Positions 25,501-33,963 of a DNA stretch of 64,000 nucleotides are shown here, piece by piece. Position numbers and translations under genes: made by a program. The notes below the pieces were generated by a model. The model had not been told where the DNA came from. It did not search any database and was given only the letters and a program-made list of their open reading frames with translations. Origin of the DNA: an uncultured Phycisphaerae bacterium (GTDB lineage Bacteria > Planctomycetota > Phycisphaerae > UBA1845 > Fen-1342); NCBI GenBank assembly GCA_937928595.1, contig CALGJV010000033.1:22327-86326 (forward strand). The letters run 5' to 3'. Every line of letters begins with the position of its first letter. Position 1 is the first letter of the stretch.

Positions 25501-28332
25501 ATGACAATCCGCTCCGCCCTTCGGCCCGCGGCGCTGCTCGCCGCGCTTCTGCTGGCTCTGCCGGTCCTGGCCGGCGAGAAGCTCCCCTCGGATGAACGCA
25601 TCAAGACCGGGCAGCTCAAGAACGGCCTGACGTGGAAGTACTTCCAGCACGCGAACCCGCCGGGGCGGATGGCGCTGCTGGTGCACGTCGGTTCGGGCTC
25701 GCTGAACGAGACGGACGCCCAGCGGGGCGTGGCGCACTTCCTCGAGCACATGGCGTTCAACGGCACCGAGCACTTCAAGCCCGGCGAGCTGATCCCGTTC
25801 TTCGAGCGGATCGGCATGGAGTTCGGCCCCGACCTCAACGCGTTCACCAGCTTCGACCAGACCGCGTACATGCTCTTCCTGCCCGACGTGAAGCCGGAGA
25901 CGATCGAGCAGGGGCTGAAAGTCCTCAGCGACTACGTCTTTCGCCAATTGCTGCTCGACGAGGAGATCGACCAGGAGCGCGGCGTGATCCTGTCCGAGCT
26001 GCGCTCCGGCATGAGCGCCCAGCAGCGCCTGCGCGACCAGCTCTTCGAGCGGCTCTTCGCGGGCACGCGCGTCGGCCGGCGCCTCCCGATCGGCGTCGCC
26101 GAGGTCATCGAGAAGGCCCCGCGCAGCGAGTTCGAGGACTACTACCGCACGTGGTACCGCCCGGAGCGGATGACACTGATCCTCGTGGGCGACAGCGCCC
26201 CGGAACCGCTGCTCCCGCTGGTCGAGCAGTGGTTCGGGACGTACGAGCCGCCGCGGCCGGCCCGGCCGGAGCAGGGTCCCGAGCTTCAGCCGTTCACGCA
26301 GGAGCGGGCTTTCGTCTTCAGCGACCCCGAGTACGCCGACGGCGACGTCGATCTCTACGACGTCCGCCCGGCCCGCCCGCCGACCACGACCGTCGAGCAG
26401 GCCCGCGTCGATCTGGTCGAGCAGATCGGCAGCTGGATCATCGGCCGCCGCTACGCGGACCGCGTGAAGAAGGGCGAGGCCGCGTACCGCACCGCCTCCG
26501 CCAGCGTGTCGAGCTTCCTCCGGGGCGGCATGCTCGTCAACGCGTCGGCCACCGGCGAGCCGAAGGACTGGGAGAAGATGCTCGACGAGCTCGTGCGCGA
26601 GCTCACGCGGGCCCGCGCGCACGGCTTCACCGCCCGCGAGCTGGAGCTGGCGAAGAAGGAGCTCACGGCCGGCGCCGAGCGCGCCGTCCGCACCGAGTCC
26701 ACCCGCAACGCCCGCGGCGTCCTGATGCAGCTCACCGGCGATGTGAACGACGGCGAGCCCACGCTGTCGGCGCAGCAGAACCTTGATCTGTTGAACCGGC
26801 TGCTGCCGAGTATCACGCTCGCAGAGGTCAACCGGGCGTTCGCCGAGAATTTCAAACCGGGCACGTTCGCCTTCGTCGTGACCTTGCCCGCCCAGGAGGG
26901 CGTGAAGCTGCCGACCGAGGACGAAGTGCTGGCCGCCGCGCGCGCCGCGCAGGCCCGCACGGCCGAGCCGCCGGCCGAGGAAACCCGCGCGACCGAGCTG
27001 CTGGAGGAACTGCCGAAGCCCGGCAGCGTGACCGAGCAGACGACCGACGAGGCGCTCGGCATCACCAGCGCGTGGCTGAGCAATGGGGTCCGCGTGCACC
27101 ACCGCTTCATGGACTACAAGAAGGACACGGTGCTCGTGAGCATCGCGCTGGCCGGCGGCGAAATCGAGGAGACCGCCGAAAACGCCGGCATTTCGCAGGT
27201 CGCGACGCTCGCGTTCGCCCAGCCGGCGACCGGCCGCCTCAAGTCCACCGACGTCGAGGACATTCTGACGGGCAAGAACATCCGCGTCGGCGCCGATGCC
27301 CGCGGCGACGCCTTCACCGTCACGATCAGCGGCTCGCCGCGCGACCTCGAGACCGGCCTCCAGCTCGCGTACGCCCTCCTGACCGACGGCCGCATCGAGA
27401 CCAGCGCCTTCGACAAGTGGAAGCAAGGGGCGCTCCAGCAGTACGCGATGGCCAGCCGGATGCCCCAGTTCATCGCCATCAAGACGCTCCGCGAACTGCT
27501 CAGCGGCAACGACCCGCGCCGCACCGTGCTCGACCCGGCCAAGATCAACGCGCAGGATGTCGCCCGCGCGCAGGCCTGGCTCGAACGCATCCGCGACAAC
27601 GCCCCCATCGAGGCGACGATCGTCGGTGACCTGCCCCGTGACGAGGCTCTGGCCTTGCTGGCCCGGTACGTCGGGGCGCTGCGGCCGCGGCCGCGCTCGG
27701 CCGACCACCTCGCGCCGCTGCGCCAGACCCGCCGCGGTGCGGCGCCGCTGGAGCGCCGCGTCACGGTCGACACCGTCACGCCGCAGACGATGGCGGTCGC
27801 GGGTTTCGTCGGGACCGATGCCCAGAACGTCACGGACGTGCGGGCGCTGGATCTGGCGGCGAACGTTCTCGACAGCCGGCTCATCAAGCGGATCCGCGAG
27901 GAGCTCGGGCTGGTCTACTCGATCAGCGCCGGCAACGCTCCCTCGCCGGCCTATCGCGACAGCGGGCTGTTCTACAGCGGCGCGCCCTGCGCCCCGGACA
28001 AGGGGGACGAGGTGGTCGCCGAAATCCATGCCGCATTCAAGGCGTTCGCGACGGACGGCCCGACGGCCGAGGAGCTCGCGAACGCCAAGAAGCAGTATGC
28101 GAACAACCTGGACACCGACATGAAGGAGCCGCGCTGGTGGTTCGAGCGGCTCCAGTACTTCGACTTGCGCGGCTTCAAGCTCGCGGACCTGAGAAATGTG
28201 CCGGAAGCGTACGAAGCCTTCACGGCCGAGCAGGTGCGCGACGTTTTCCGCAAGTACTACGTGCCCGAGCGGATGTTCCACGTCGTCGCGACCCCGCCGG
28301 CCGCGGTCACGACCGCACCGGCCGAGAAGTAG
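25501..28332 (+). CDS. M16-family zinc peptidase (insulinase/pitrilysin type), exported
   Basis: This is a 943-residue protein with a signal peptide (cleavage near VLAGE, residue 25). The inverted zinc motif HxxEH is at 79-83 in VAHFLEHMAFNGTEHF, and the distal glutamate lies around EIDQERGVILSELRSG. It is built of two pitrilysin-like halves: the first is catalytic, while the second (from about 510) has lost HxxEH and ends with the RIREELGLVYSISA segment typical of the substrate-clamping half. Such enzymes degrade peptides of up to about 70 residues in a closed chamber. The length fits single-chain periplasmic M16 peptidases such as PqqL. ATG 25501 is used; the frame is open upstream but the signal peptide begins here. 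Confidence 0.9.
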   Translation: MTIRSALRPAALLAALLLALPVLAGEKLPSDERIKTGQLKNGLTWKYFQHANPPGRMALLVHVGSGSLNETDAQRGVAHFLEHMAFNGTEHFKPGELIPFFERIGMEFGPDLNAFTSFDQTAYMLFLPDVKPETIEQGLKVLSDYVFRQLLLDEEIDQERGVILSELRSGMSAQQRLRDQLFERLFAGTRVGRRLPIGVAEVIEKAPRSEFEDYYRTWYRPERMTLILVGDSAPEPLLPLVEQWFGTYEPPRPARPEQGPELQPFTQERAFVFSDPEYADGDVDLYDVRPARPPTTTVEQARVDLVEQIGSWIIGRRYADRVKKGEAAYRTASASVSSFLRGGMLVNASATGEPKDWEKMLDELVRELTRARAHGFTARELELAKKELTAGAERAVRTESTRNARGVLMQLTGDVNDGEPTLSAQQNLDLLNRLLPSITLAEVNRAFAENFKPGTFAFVVTLPAQEGVKLPTEDEVLAAARAAQARTAEPPAEETRATELLEELPKPGSVTEQTTDEALGITSAWLSNGVRVHHRFMDYKKDTVLVSIALAGGEIEETAENAGISQVATLAFAQPATGRLKSTDVEDILTGKNIRVGADARGDAFTVTISGSPRDLETGLQLAYALLTDGRIETSAFDKWKQGALQQYAMASRMPQFIAIKTLRELLSGNDPRRTVLDPAKINAQDVARAQAWLERIRDNAPIEATIVGDLPRDEALALLARYVGALRPRPRSADHLAPLRQTRRGAAPLERRVTVDTVTPQTMAVAGFVGTDAQNVTDVRALDLAANVLDSRLIKRIREELGLVYSISAGNAPSPAYRDSGLFYSGAPCAPDKGDEVVAEIHAAFKAFATDGPTAEELANAKKQYANNLDTDMKEPRWWFERLQYFDLRGFKLADLRNVPEAYEAFTAEQVRDVFRKYYVPERMFHVVATPPAAVTTAPAEK

Positions 28333-28383
28333 GGAGCGTTCCCGAGCCGCGGAAACGCAACCCCGTGATCGCGACCGCCGGAC

Positions 28384-28405
28384 GGGGAGCGCGGGCGCCC
28401 CGCCC
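28384..28405. repeat. Intergenic repeat, copy 1
   Basis: A 22-base unit, GGGGAGCGCGGGCGCCCCGC followed by CC, recurs at 28478-28499 with two changes. Each copy has a GCGGG/CCCGC inverted core that could form a small hairpin. A degenerate partial copy lies at 28444-28461. Confidence 0.6.
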
Positions 28406-28477
28406 ACTGCTGCCCCCCCGCGGGCACCGCAGCGGGGCACTTCCGGCGCGGGCGTCCCTGACCTTGCCAACCAACCC

Positions 28478-28499
28478 GGGGAGCGCGGGCATCCCGCCC
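28478..28499. repeat. Intergenic repeat, copy 2
   Basis: Matches the unit at 28384-28405 in 20 of 22 positions, with AT replacing GC at the centre. The inverted core reads GCGGG-CAT-CCCGC. The unit resembles short dispersed intergenic repeats of bacterial genomes, but only the rest of the genome could show copy number. Confidence 0.6.
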
Positions 28500-28525
28500 G
28501 CCACCGCTCGGCGCCATCCGACCCC

Positions 28526-28567
28526 CAAAACAGCGCCCGGCGCGGATCGCCGAAAACCGCGCCGGGC
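28526..28567 (-). terminator. Intrinsic terminator of the small cysteine protein gene
   Basis: GCCCGGCGCGG (28535-28545) and CCGCGCCGGGC (28557-28567) make a perfect 11-bp stem with an 11-base loop. Read on the minus strand it is followed by GCTGTTTTGGG, a short T-run. It lies about 70 bases after the minus-strand stop codon at 28635. Confidence 0.6.
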
Positions 28568-28634
28568 CGGAGAGAGGAGGAGGGAGGAGAAGCCTGATGC
28601 TGCGCGACCCCGCCGTGCGCGGAGCGGGATCCAC

Positions 28635-28976
28635 TCAGGTGGCGACGTGGCGGGCTTTGAAGTTCCGCCACGCTTCGCACCGGTCGGGGTCGCCGCAGCA
28701 GATATCCCGTATGTGCTCGTAGAACACGTCCGCCGGCAGACCGATGTCACGCCGCAGCGGGCACTTGAGCGCGATTCGCGGCCGCGTCGTGCCCGTTCCC
28801 GTCAGCAGCGACCGGATGAACACCTGATTCCGGCCGGCCGTGCACTTCATCTCCTTGTTCAGCTTCCGCTCGAGGTTCGACAGGCTGCCGGTCAACTCCT
28901 CGGGCGTGAGGGGCGGACCGAACGCCTCCTCGGTCGTCACGCGGCGTCGCAACTGGGGCAGCGGCCGACTACTCAT
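28635..28976 (-). CDS. Small cysteine-containing protein of unknown function
   Basis: This 113-residue soluble protein has no signal peptide. Five cysteines are at 45, 72, 93, 94 and 100: KCTAGRN, KCPLRRDIGL, DICCGDPDRCEAW. The spacing suggests a bound metal or iron-sulfur cluster, but I do not recognise the family. The middle is a charged helix (LSNLERKLNKEMK). GAGGGAAG lies just before the ATG at 28976; the frame is open further upstream without resemblance to coding sequence. It stands alone, convergent with the M16 peptidase gene, and is followed by a strong terminator. Confidence 0.65.
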   Translation of the reverse strand: MSSRPLPQLRRRVTTEEAFGPPLTPEELTGSLSNLERKLNKEMKCTAGRNQVFIRSLLTGTGTTRPRIALKCPLRRDIGLPADVFYEHIRDICCGDPDRCEAWRNFKARHVAT

Positions 28977-29482
28977 GGTCTTCCCTCGCTTGGCGGGCCG
29001 GTGTGTCACCTCGAAACCCAACACGGTCACGGACGGCGCCGCGGGTGCCCCGGGGCCGACTCCGCGCGAGCCGCAGCCCCCCACGCCGCAGCGCAGGATG
29101 GCCGTGCCGCACGGAGCGGACGGAGGGCGACACCGCGACCGGCCCCGGGCGCGAAGCGCGCCCGGCGGCGCCGGCAGCGCCGTCACGACAGCTTCAGCTC
29201 ACGTTGTCGGGGTCAGGAGGCGCGGGTACGGGAGAAAGATCAAGGATCGTATGAGATCGAAGATAGCGATGAGCCGATGATTGCCTCGACTGACCTTCCG
29301 TGTCCAGTATACGCGCGCCCGGGTGTCCCCGGCACCTGTTTTTTCTATCGACGGGACAGGCAGCGGAGAACAGCCCCAGCGGAGGCCTACGCGAGACGCG
29401 GCCGGGATTTTACAGAGTTATCAGACGTTTGTTCCGGCAGAGCGGCACGGATGCCCGCCCCAGCACGCGACGGAAAAGGGGG

Positions 29483-29496
29483 GCGTTATATAACGC
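29483..29496. promoter_or_regulatory. Perfect palindrome GCGTTATATAACGC
   Basis: A 14-base perfect palindrome directly before a TTGAAC hexamer (29497). The AT-rich core in GC-rich DNA and its place next to a possible -35 suggest a binding site for a dimeric regulator. The regulator is unknown. Confidence 0.45.
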
Positions 29497-29525
29497 TTGA
29501 ACGGCTCGGGAACTGGTGCTACTCT
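29497..29525 (+). promoter_or_regulatory. Possible promoter of the prepilin-like gene
   Basis: TTGAAC (29497-29502) and TACTCT (29520-29525) are 17 bases apart. The -10 matches only half of the consensus. It would give a leader of about 155 bases before the ATG at 29687. Confidence 0.35.
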
Positions 29526-29686
29526 GCTGATGGAGACGCCGCCGATCGGATATTATCGCAGCCGCCCGTGTCCGTCGGGAGGCAAGGCGGCGCTTGGCGG
29601 CGTTTCGAGCGCCGTGGAGTACTGATCCTCTTCTCTGGGAGCAGGGCCGGCGGAACGGTGCGGCCCCCAACCGTGGTGACAGCGAC

Positions 29687-30736
29687 ATGCGAAAAGACAT
29701 TCGTACCCACAGAACCGCGTTTACCCTGATCGAGCTCTTGGTGGTCGTCGCGATCATCGCGCTGCTGATCTCGATCCTGCTACCCTCCTTGGCGCGGGCC
29801 CGCGAGCAGACCAAGTCGGTCAAGTGCCTGGCCAACCTGAAGAGTCTCGGCCAGGGCATCATGATCTATGTGACCGGCGAGCGCGACATCCTGCCCGGCC
29901 CGCTGCACCCCGCCGTGTACCGCAACATGGGCACGGAATGGCTGACCAACCCGGAGAACCCGTTCCGCGTCACGGGCGACTTCGTGTACTACCAGGAACG
30001 CCAGCTCACGTGGAAGCTGCGCAGCACGTTCAACGACTCGCAGGGGCGCGAGAACAGCATGAGCGACCAGATCGCCACCTGCCCCACGCTGGCCGGCATC
30101 AACCCCGACCAGCAGTTCCTCTCGTTCCTCCAGCTCACGAACCGGGCCGTCTCGCCCACGCACTACGTAATCAACAATTACAGCTACGACAATGAGGAAG
30201 GCGGTGGATTCACTGACAACTCCAGGTGCACCAACCCGCCGAAATACTTCGGATTCAGTCCGGCACCCGGCACGCAGAACTCCGCCTCGTCACAAGAACG
30301 GATGCGTAAGTACCCGCCGCTTTCGGTCGCCAAAGTTCGGAAGCCGTCCGAGGAGTGGGCCGTGGCCGATGCCTGGTACCGCCCCCGCACGGGTTCGATT
30401 GTCGCTTTCCAGCAGGAAGGACCGTACCAAGTCGGCTGGACTGGCGAGGCTCTGCCCTACTTCGCACCGCACTTCAACCGGGTGAGCGGCGCGTACAAGT
30501 TCACTTCCTCGGGTGACCGCCAGGCCGAGTTGGCGCGAACGCGCGCGAGCCGCGCGGACGGCAAGACCAACGCGGTCTACTTCGACGGTCACGCCGGATC
30601 GAGCGCCTCCAAGCGGCTGAAGGTTTCAACGGGCGCGGAATTGCTCTACGGGTTCCAGGGCACGCCGAATCCCGCCAAGCCGCCGGGCATGGCCGATGCG
30701 ACGTGGGAGAACTTCAAGGGCGCCTATTGGGAGTAA
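29687..30736 (+). CDS. Prepilin-type N-terminal cleavage/methylation protein, planctomycete type
   Basis: This is a 349-residue protein. A short basic leader MRKDIRTHRTA is followed by FTLIELLVVVAIIALLISIL, the type IV pilin/pseudopilin hydrophobic helix. The residue before the cleavage site is Ala where Gly is usual. Downstream is SLARAREQTKSVKCLANLKSLGQ, and near the C terminus TNAVYFDGHAGS. This architecture, with a conserved DGH/DG segment far downstream, belongs to a family greatly expanded in Planctomycetota. The proteins are presumed pseudopilins or surface proteins. The ATG at 29687 is chosen because the leader starts there; the ribosome-binding site is weak. It is a single gene followed by a terminator. 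Confidence 0.88.
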   Translation: MRKDIRTHRTAFTLIELLVVVAIIALLISILLPSLARAREQTKSVKCLANLKSLGQGIMIYVTGERDILPGPLHPAVYRNMGTEWLTNPENPFRVTGDFVYYQERQLTWKLRSTFNDSQGRENSMSDQIATCPTLAGINPDQQFLSFLQLTNRAVSPTHYVINNYSYDNEEGGGFTDNSRCTNPPKYFGFSPAPGTQNSASSQERMRKYPPLSVAKVRKPSEEWAVADAWYRPRTGSIVAFQQEGPYQVGWTGEALPYFAPHFNRVSGAYKFTSSGDRQAELARTRASRADGKTNAVYFDGHAGSSASKRLKVSTGAELLYGFQGTPNPAKPPGMADATWENFKGAYWE

Positions 30737-30807
30737 TGAGCCGCCGTTTATTCATCTAGGCGAAGCGGACGCTCTGCAACCTGATTTGTGATACGACACG
30801 AACACAC

Positions 30808-30845
30808 GCGGGCCGGACGCGCGATGGCGCCCGGCCCGCTTGTTT
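30808..30845. terminator. Terminator after the prepilin-like gene
   Basis: GCGGGCCGG (30808-30816) and CCGGCCCGC (30831-30839) form a 9-bp stem with a 14-base loop, followed by TTGTTT on the plus strand. It lies between two convergent genes and may serve both. Confidence 0.6.
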
Positions 30846-30859
30846 GCCGTCTGTTCCGT

Positions 30860-30997
30860 TCAGTCTTGCGTATCGCGCGCCGGCCACCACGGATCCACGC
30901 TGATCCGCGGCCGCGTCGGCTCGTCCGACCCCCCGAACAGGAAGCTGAAGCTCGCCATCATCAGCCCAAAGCCGAGAAACCACAGCAGCGTGCTCAT
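30860..30997 (-). CDS. Small single-pass membrane protein, 45 residues
   Basis: A short open frame of 46 codons begins MSTLLWFLGFGLMMASFSFL, a clear hydrophobic helix, and ends with a polar tail containing SDEPTRPRISVDPWWPARD. AGGAA lies six bases before the ATG. It lies 73 bases after the stop of the PKD-like protein gene on the same strand, so the two are probably co-transcribed. The function is unknown; tiny proteins of this form often modify larger membrane complexes. Without comparative data the coding status rests on the ribosome-binding site, the membrane helix and the context. Confidence 0.6.
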   Translation of the reverse strand: MSTLLWFLGFGLMMASFSFLFGGSDEPTRPRISVDPWWPARDTQD

Positions 30998-31070
30998 GAC
31001 CGTTCCTGCCCGCGGATGCTGACTCGTGCGGCCGCCGCGCGCGGCCCGACCGGTTCGAGCGCGGCGCCGC

Positions 31071-32105
31071 TCAGCGCGCGCCCCACTCCACGCCGAGCTG
31101 CACGACCGCCGGAATCTTCTCCTCGCTCTCGACCAGCAGCTCGACCCACGTCGTGGGCTGGCGCCGCTGCGGATAGAGCGTCAGCGTATAGACGTAGCCC
31201 TCGCCGACCTTCGCGCTGCGGAGCGTGTAGCGCGCCCCGGCGGCTTTCGTGAACGTCAGCGGCGAGACCGACACGATCTCGAACGTCGCGCGCGACGCCC
31301 CGGTCGTGGTCCAGGCCTCGTAATGCGCGAGCGGGTAGCCGTCGCGGTCCTCGAAGCGCCGCTCGGCCGCCGGCGAGACGTCCATCAGCGGCGCCGGACG
31401 GACGGTGTACGTCACGCGATCCGTCGCTGTCCGCCCCTGCGTGTCCGTGACCGTGAGCTCGAACTCGTACGTCGCGTCGTCCCACGGCGCGTCCGGGTCC
31501 GCCTCGAGCCCCGCCGCCGTCGTGCGGGCCGCGCGGCGATCCGCGATGCGCAGGTTCTGCGCCCCGCCGACCTGCCGCCACCGGTAGCTGAGCCCTTCGC
31601 CCGTGCTTGCGGACCCGTCCAGGATCAGGTCACCCCAGCCGCCCCACACGACCCGATCAAGACCCGCCGCGGCCACGGGCGGCGGCGGCTCCATCGGCTC
31701 GGCCACCGGCGGTGCCGGCGGATCGCCTTCGAACTGGACCGTCGGCTCCGGTACCCGAACCGGCTCCTCGGCCGGCAGCGGCGGCGGCTCGGTCCGTTCG
31801 GACGCGGTGGCGGTGTTCGAATCCCGTTCGACGTCCGGCAACCGGGCCGGCGGCGGCGTGTATACCTCAGGGGACGGCATCGCCGGTGGCTCCGGCGGAT
31901 CGTCGTCGGTCAGCGGCGCCCGCGGGATCGTTGGGGCGCCGGTAAAGACGGGCTCCAGCCGGTCCACAGCGGCCCGAACGTCGCCGGAACGGCTTCCGGT
32001 TGTGGTCAGGCCGCTCTGCCCGGTGGCGGACTTCGGCAGATAGCCGCTCGCCACCATGAGGCTGACGCCGAGGCAGAAGCAGACAACGAACAGGACGGGT
32101 CTCAT
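31071..32105 (-). CDS. Secreted proline-rich protein with a PKD-like domain
   Basis: This is a 344-residue protein. The N terminus MRPVLFVVCFCLGVSLMVAS is a signal peptide or membrane anchor. Residues about 50-145 are a low-complexity proline/glutamate-rich stretch. A PKD-like beta-sandwich follows: GDLILDGSASTGEGLSYRWR then YEFELTVTDTQGRTATDRVT, the usual opening and closing strands. The C-terminal part has strands such as GYVYTLTLYPQRR and no recognised domain. PKD domains normally mediate surface contacts. The tiny membrane protein gene lies 73 bases downstream. Confidence 0.7.
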   Translation of the reverse strand: MRPVLFVVCFCLGVSLMVASGYLPKSATGQSGLTTTGSRSGDVRAAVDRLEPVFTGAPTIPRAPLTDDDPPEPPAMPSPEVYTPPPARLPDVERDSNTATASERTEPPPLPAEEPVRVPEPTVQFEGDPPAPPVAEPMEPPPPVAAAGLDRVVWGGWGDLILDGSASTGEGLSYRWRQVGGAQNLRIADRRAARTTAAGLEADPDAPWDDATYEFELTVTDTQGRTATDRVTYTVRPAPLMDVSPAAERRFEDRDGYPLAHYEAWTTTGASRATFEIVSVSPLTFTKAAGARYTLRSAKVGEGYVYTLTLYPQRRQPTTWVELLVESEEKIPAVVQLGVEWGAR

Positions 32106-32244
32106 GGGTCCGACTCACGTTCGAGGCCGGGTCCGGGCGCTCTGCCTTTAACATCGAAAACCTGCGGGCAAATCAGCAGTCCGCAGGCATGGTTTTCCGG
32201 CGCGCCGATAAAAAAACGCGCGCCGGGGGAGCGCGCCCCCCGGT

Positions 32245-32274
32245 TTGACCGTCCACGCCGCGCGGCGGTACGCT
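32245..32274 (+). promoter_or_regulatory. Promoter of the signal peptidase pair
   Basis: TTGACC (32245-32250) and TACGCT (32269-32274) are 18 bases apart, 58 bases before the first lepB-like ATG. A CCGGGGG/CCCCCGG hairpin lies just upstream. Confidence 0.45.
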
Positions 32275-32331
32275 ACGCCCCCAAGTCGGCGCCCGCGGCG
32301 GACGCGGGGCCGCCGACCGCCCCACCCCGGG

Positions 32332-33933
32332 ATGGCGATGCGAACGGCCCGCTCAGCGACAAAGACCGCCCGCGCCGCCCCGGCTGCGGGCCGCGAGACC
32401 TGGCAGGAACAGACCGCCTCCTTCGTCAACTTCTTCGTCTTCCTGCTGGTGCTCAAGACGTTCTTCCTGCCGCTCTTCATCATCCCCACCGGGTCCATGG
32501 CGGAGACGCTGTACGGGCAGCACACGCTGCACACCTGCCCGAACTGCGGCTTCGAGTACGCCGTCGGCTGGATCGCGCCGGGGCGCTGGCCGTTCAACAC
32601 GCCCTTCATCCAGTGCCCGAACTGCCGCTGGCGGCAGTACTCGGCCCGCGAGGCGCAACTGCTCCGTTCGCGGGGGCAGCCCATCGGCGCAGACGAGATC
32701 ATCGGGTCGCTGCCGTCGATGGCCGGCGATCGCATCTTCGTCCACGGCTGGCCGTACGATCCGCTGTTCCGGCACGTGCCCGGCCTCGGGCCGCGCCGCT
32801 GGGACGTGGTCGTCTTCCGCGTGCCCACCGACGGCGACACGAACTACATCAAGCGGCTCATCGGGCTGCCGGGCGAGAAGATCGAGATCATCGACGGCGA
32901 CATCTTCGTGAACGACCGACTCGAGGCCAAGCCGGCCAGCGCCCAGCGCTCGCTCTGGTTCCCGTACTTCAGCCAGGACTATGTGCCGCGCCGTCCGTCC
33001 GTCGCGTCGCAGTACCACCCGCGCTGGGAGCCGCAGACGCGGCCGACCGGCTGGTCCGACCCCGCGCAGCGCGTCCTGCGGTTCGACGGCGCGGACCGGC
33101 CCCGCGACGAACTCCTGTTCGTCACCGTGCCGGGCAATCCGCGCGCGCCGGGCGAGATCATCGACCTGTACGGCTACAACGAGCTCCGCAAGCCCGAGCG
33201 CGTCGTGCCCGACGTGCGCTTGTCGGCCGAGGTCGAGTTCGACGAGGCGGCCGCCGGCTACCTCGAACTCGCGCTGGAGGTCGACCGGCACGCGTTCACC
33301 GCGCGGCTCGCGCCGGACGGCCAACTGACCCTCCAGCACTCCTGGACCGGTCCGCAGGGTCCGCAGGACGAGCGCCGCGCCACGCGCGTGGCGCTCACCG
33401 GCCCCGTCGGGATCGAGCTCTACCACGTCGACGGGCGCGCCGCGGTCGCCGTCAACGGCACGACGCTGTCGGCCGACGGCTACGAGCTGACGCCCGACGC
33501 GGCCCGCGCCCGCGCCCGCGGCCGCAGTTTCCCCCGGCTGCGGATCGCGGCCGAGCAGACGCGGCTGACGCTGCGGCATGTGCGCATCGATCGGGACGTG
33601 TACTACACGGGAGACCAGATCGTCAGCCCGCAGGGGCCCGGGATCGGCGTGGACGGACACCCCATCACGCTCGGGGCCGACGAGTACTTCCTCCTCGGGG
33701 ACAACAGCCCGAACAGCCAAGACGGACGCTACGCTTTCTGGCATACGGGACTCGACTGGGTCGGCCCGCACCTGAAGCAGGCGCTGGCCGAGGGGCGCTA
33801 TCAGCTCGGCACCGTGCCCGGCGACCAGCTCATCGGGCCGGCGTTTTTCGTCTACTGGCCCGGCTTCCTGCCACTGGGCCCGGATCGGCTGACCATCTTG
33901 CCGGACCTGGGCCGGTTGCGCTGGATTCGCTGA
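32332..33933 (+). CDS. Signal peptidase I with inserted Cys4 zinc-ribbon-like segment (copy 1)
   Basis: This family S26 enzyme removes signal peptides from exported proteins at the outer face of the inner membrane. The 533-residue protein has one N-terminal membrane helix (31-50), the catalytic serine S55 in IIPTGSMAETL, the catalytic lysine K174 in YIKRLIGLPGEKIEI, and the late box LGDNSPNSQDGR. Between Ser and Lys are two CPNC pairs (C69/C72 and C95/C98), a likely zinc ribbon. Between the Lys box and the last box is a long insert of more than 200 residues. Ordinary bacterial enzymes have 180-320 residues. A paralogue follows 30 bases later. Confidence 0.88.
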   Translation: MAMRTARSATKTARAAPAAGRETWQEQTASFVNFFVFLLVLKTFFLPLFIIPTGSMAETLYGQHTLHTCPNCGFEYAVGWIAPGRWPFNTPFIQCPNCRWRQYSAREAQLLRSRGQPIGADEIIGSLPSMAGDRIFVHGWPYDPLFRHVPGLGPRRWDVVVFRVPTDGDTNYIKRLIGLPGEKIEIIDGDIFVNDRLEAKPASAQRSLWFPYFSQDYVPRRPSVASQYHPRWEPQTRPTGWSDPAQRVLRFDGADRPRDELLFVTVPGNPRAPGEIIDLYGYNELRKPERVVPDVRLSAEVEFDEAAAGYLELALEVDRHAFTARLAPDGQLTLQHSWTGPQGPQDERRATRVALTGPVGIELYHVDGRAAVAVNGTTLSADGYELTPDAARARARGRSFPRLRIAAEQTRLTLRHVRIDRDVYYTGDQIVSPQGPGIGVDGHPITLGADEYFLLGDNSPNSQDGRYAFWHTGLDWVGPHLKQALAEGRYQLGTVPGDQLIGPAFFVYWPGFLPLGPDRLTILPDLGRLRWIR

Positions 33934-33963
33934 CCGGACGCACGCGGAAGGCAGACCGCCACC

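Larger units (their letters stand above)
28977..29686. other. Long non-coding region upstream of the prepilin-like gene
   Basis: These 710 bases lie between the divergent cysteine-protein and prepilin-like genes. The right part (about 29200-29650) has clearly lower GC than the surrounding genes and short open frames without ribosome-binding sites. It contains a 14-base palindrome at 29483 and a possible promoter just after it. No protein or known RNA was recognised. Confidence 0.5.

Noticed and set aside
28384..28499. CRISPR array
   Set aside because: Only two full repeat copies, unequal spacing and no cas genes.
25483..28680. 1065-codon open frame opposite the M16 peptidase
   Set aside because: Its codons mirror the peptidase gene; the translation is low-complexity and the sense strand has a full M16 family match.
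28635..29186. Longer form (183 residues) of the small cysteine protein
   Set aside because: The extra N-terminal 70 residues are low-complexity. A ribosome-binding site precedes the internal ATG at 28976.
30756..30983. 75-codon minus-strand frame
   Set aside because: It overlaps the better-supported 45-residue membrane protein in another frame and has no ribosome-binding site.
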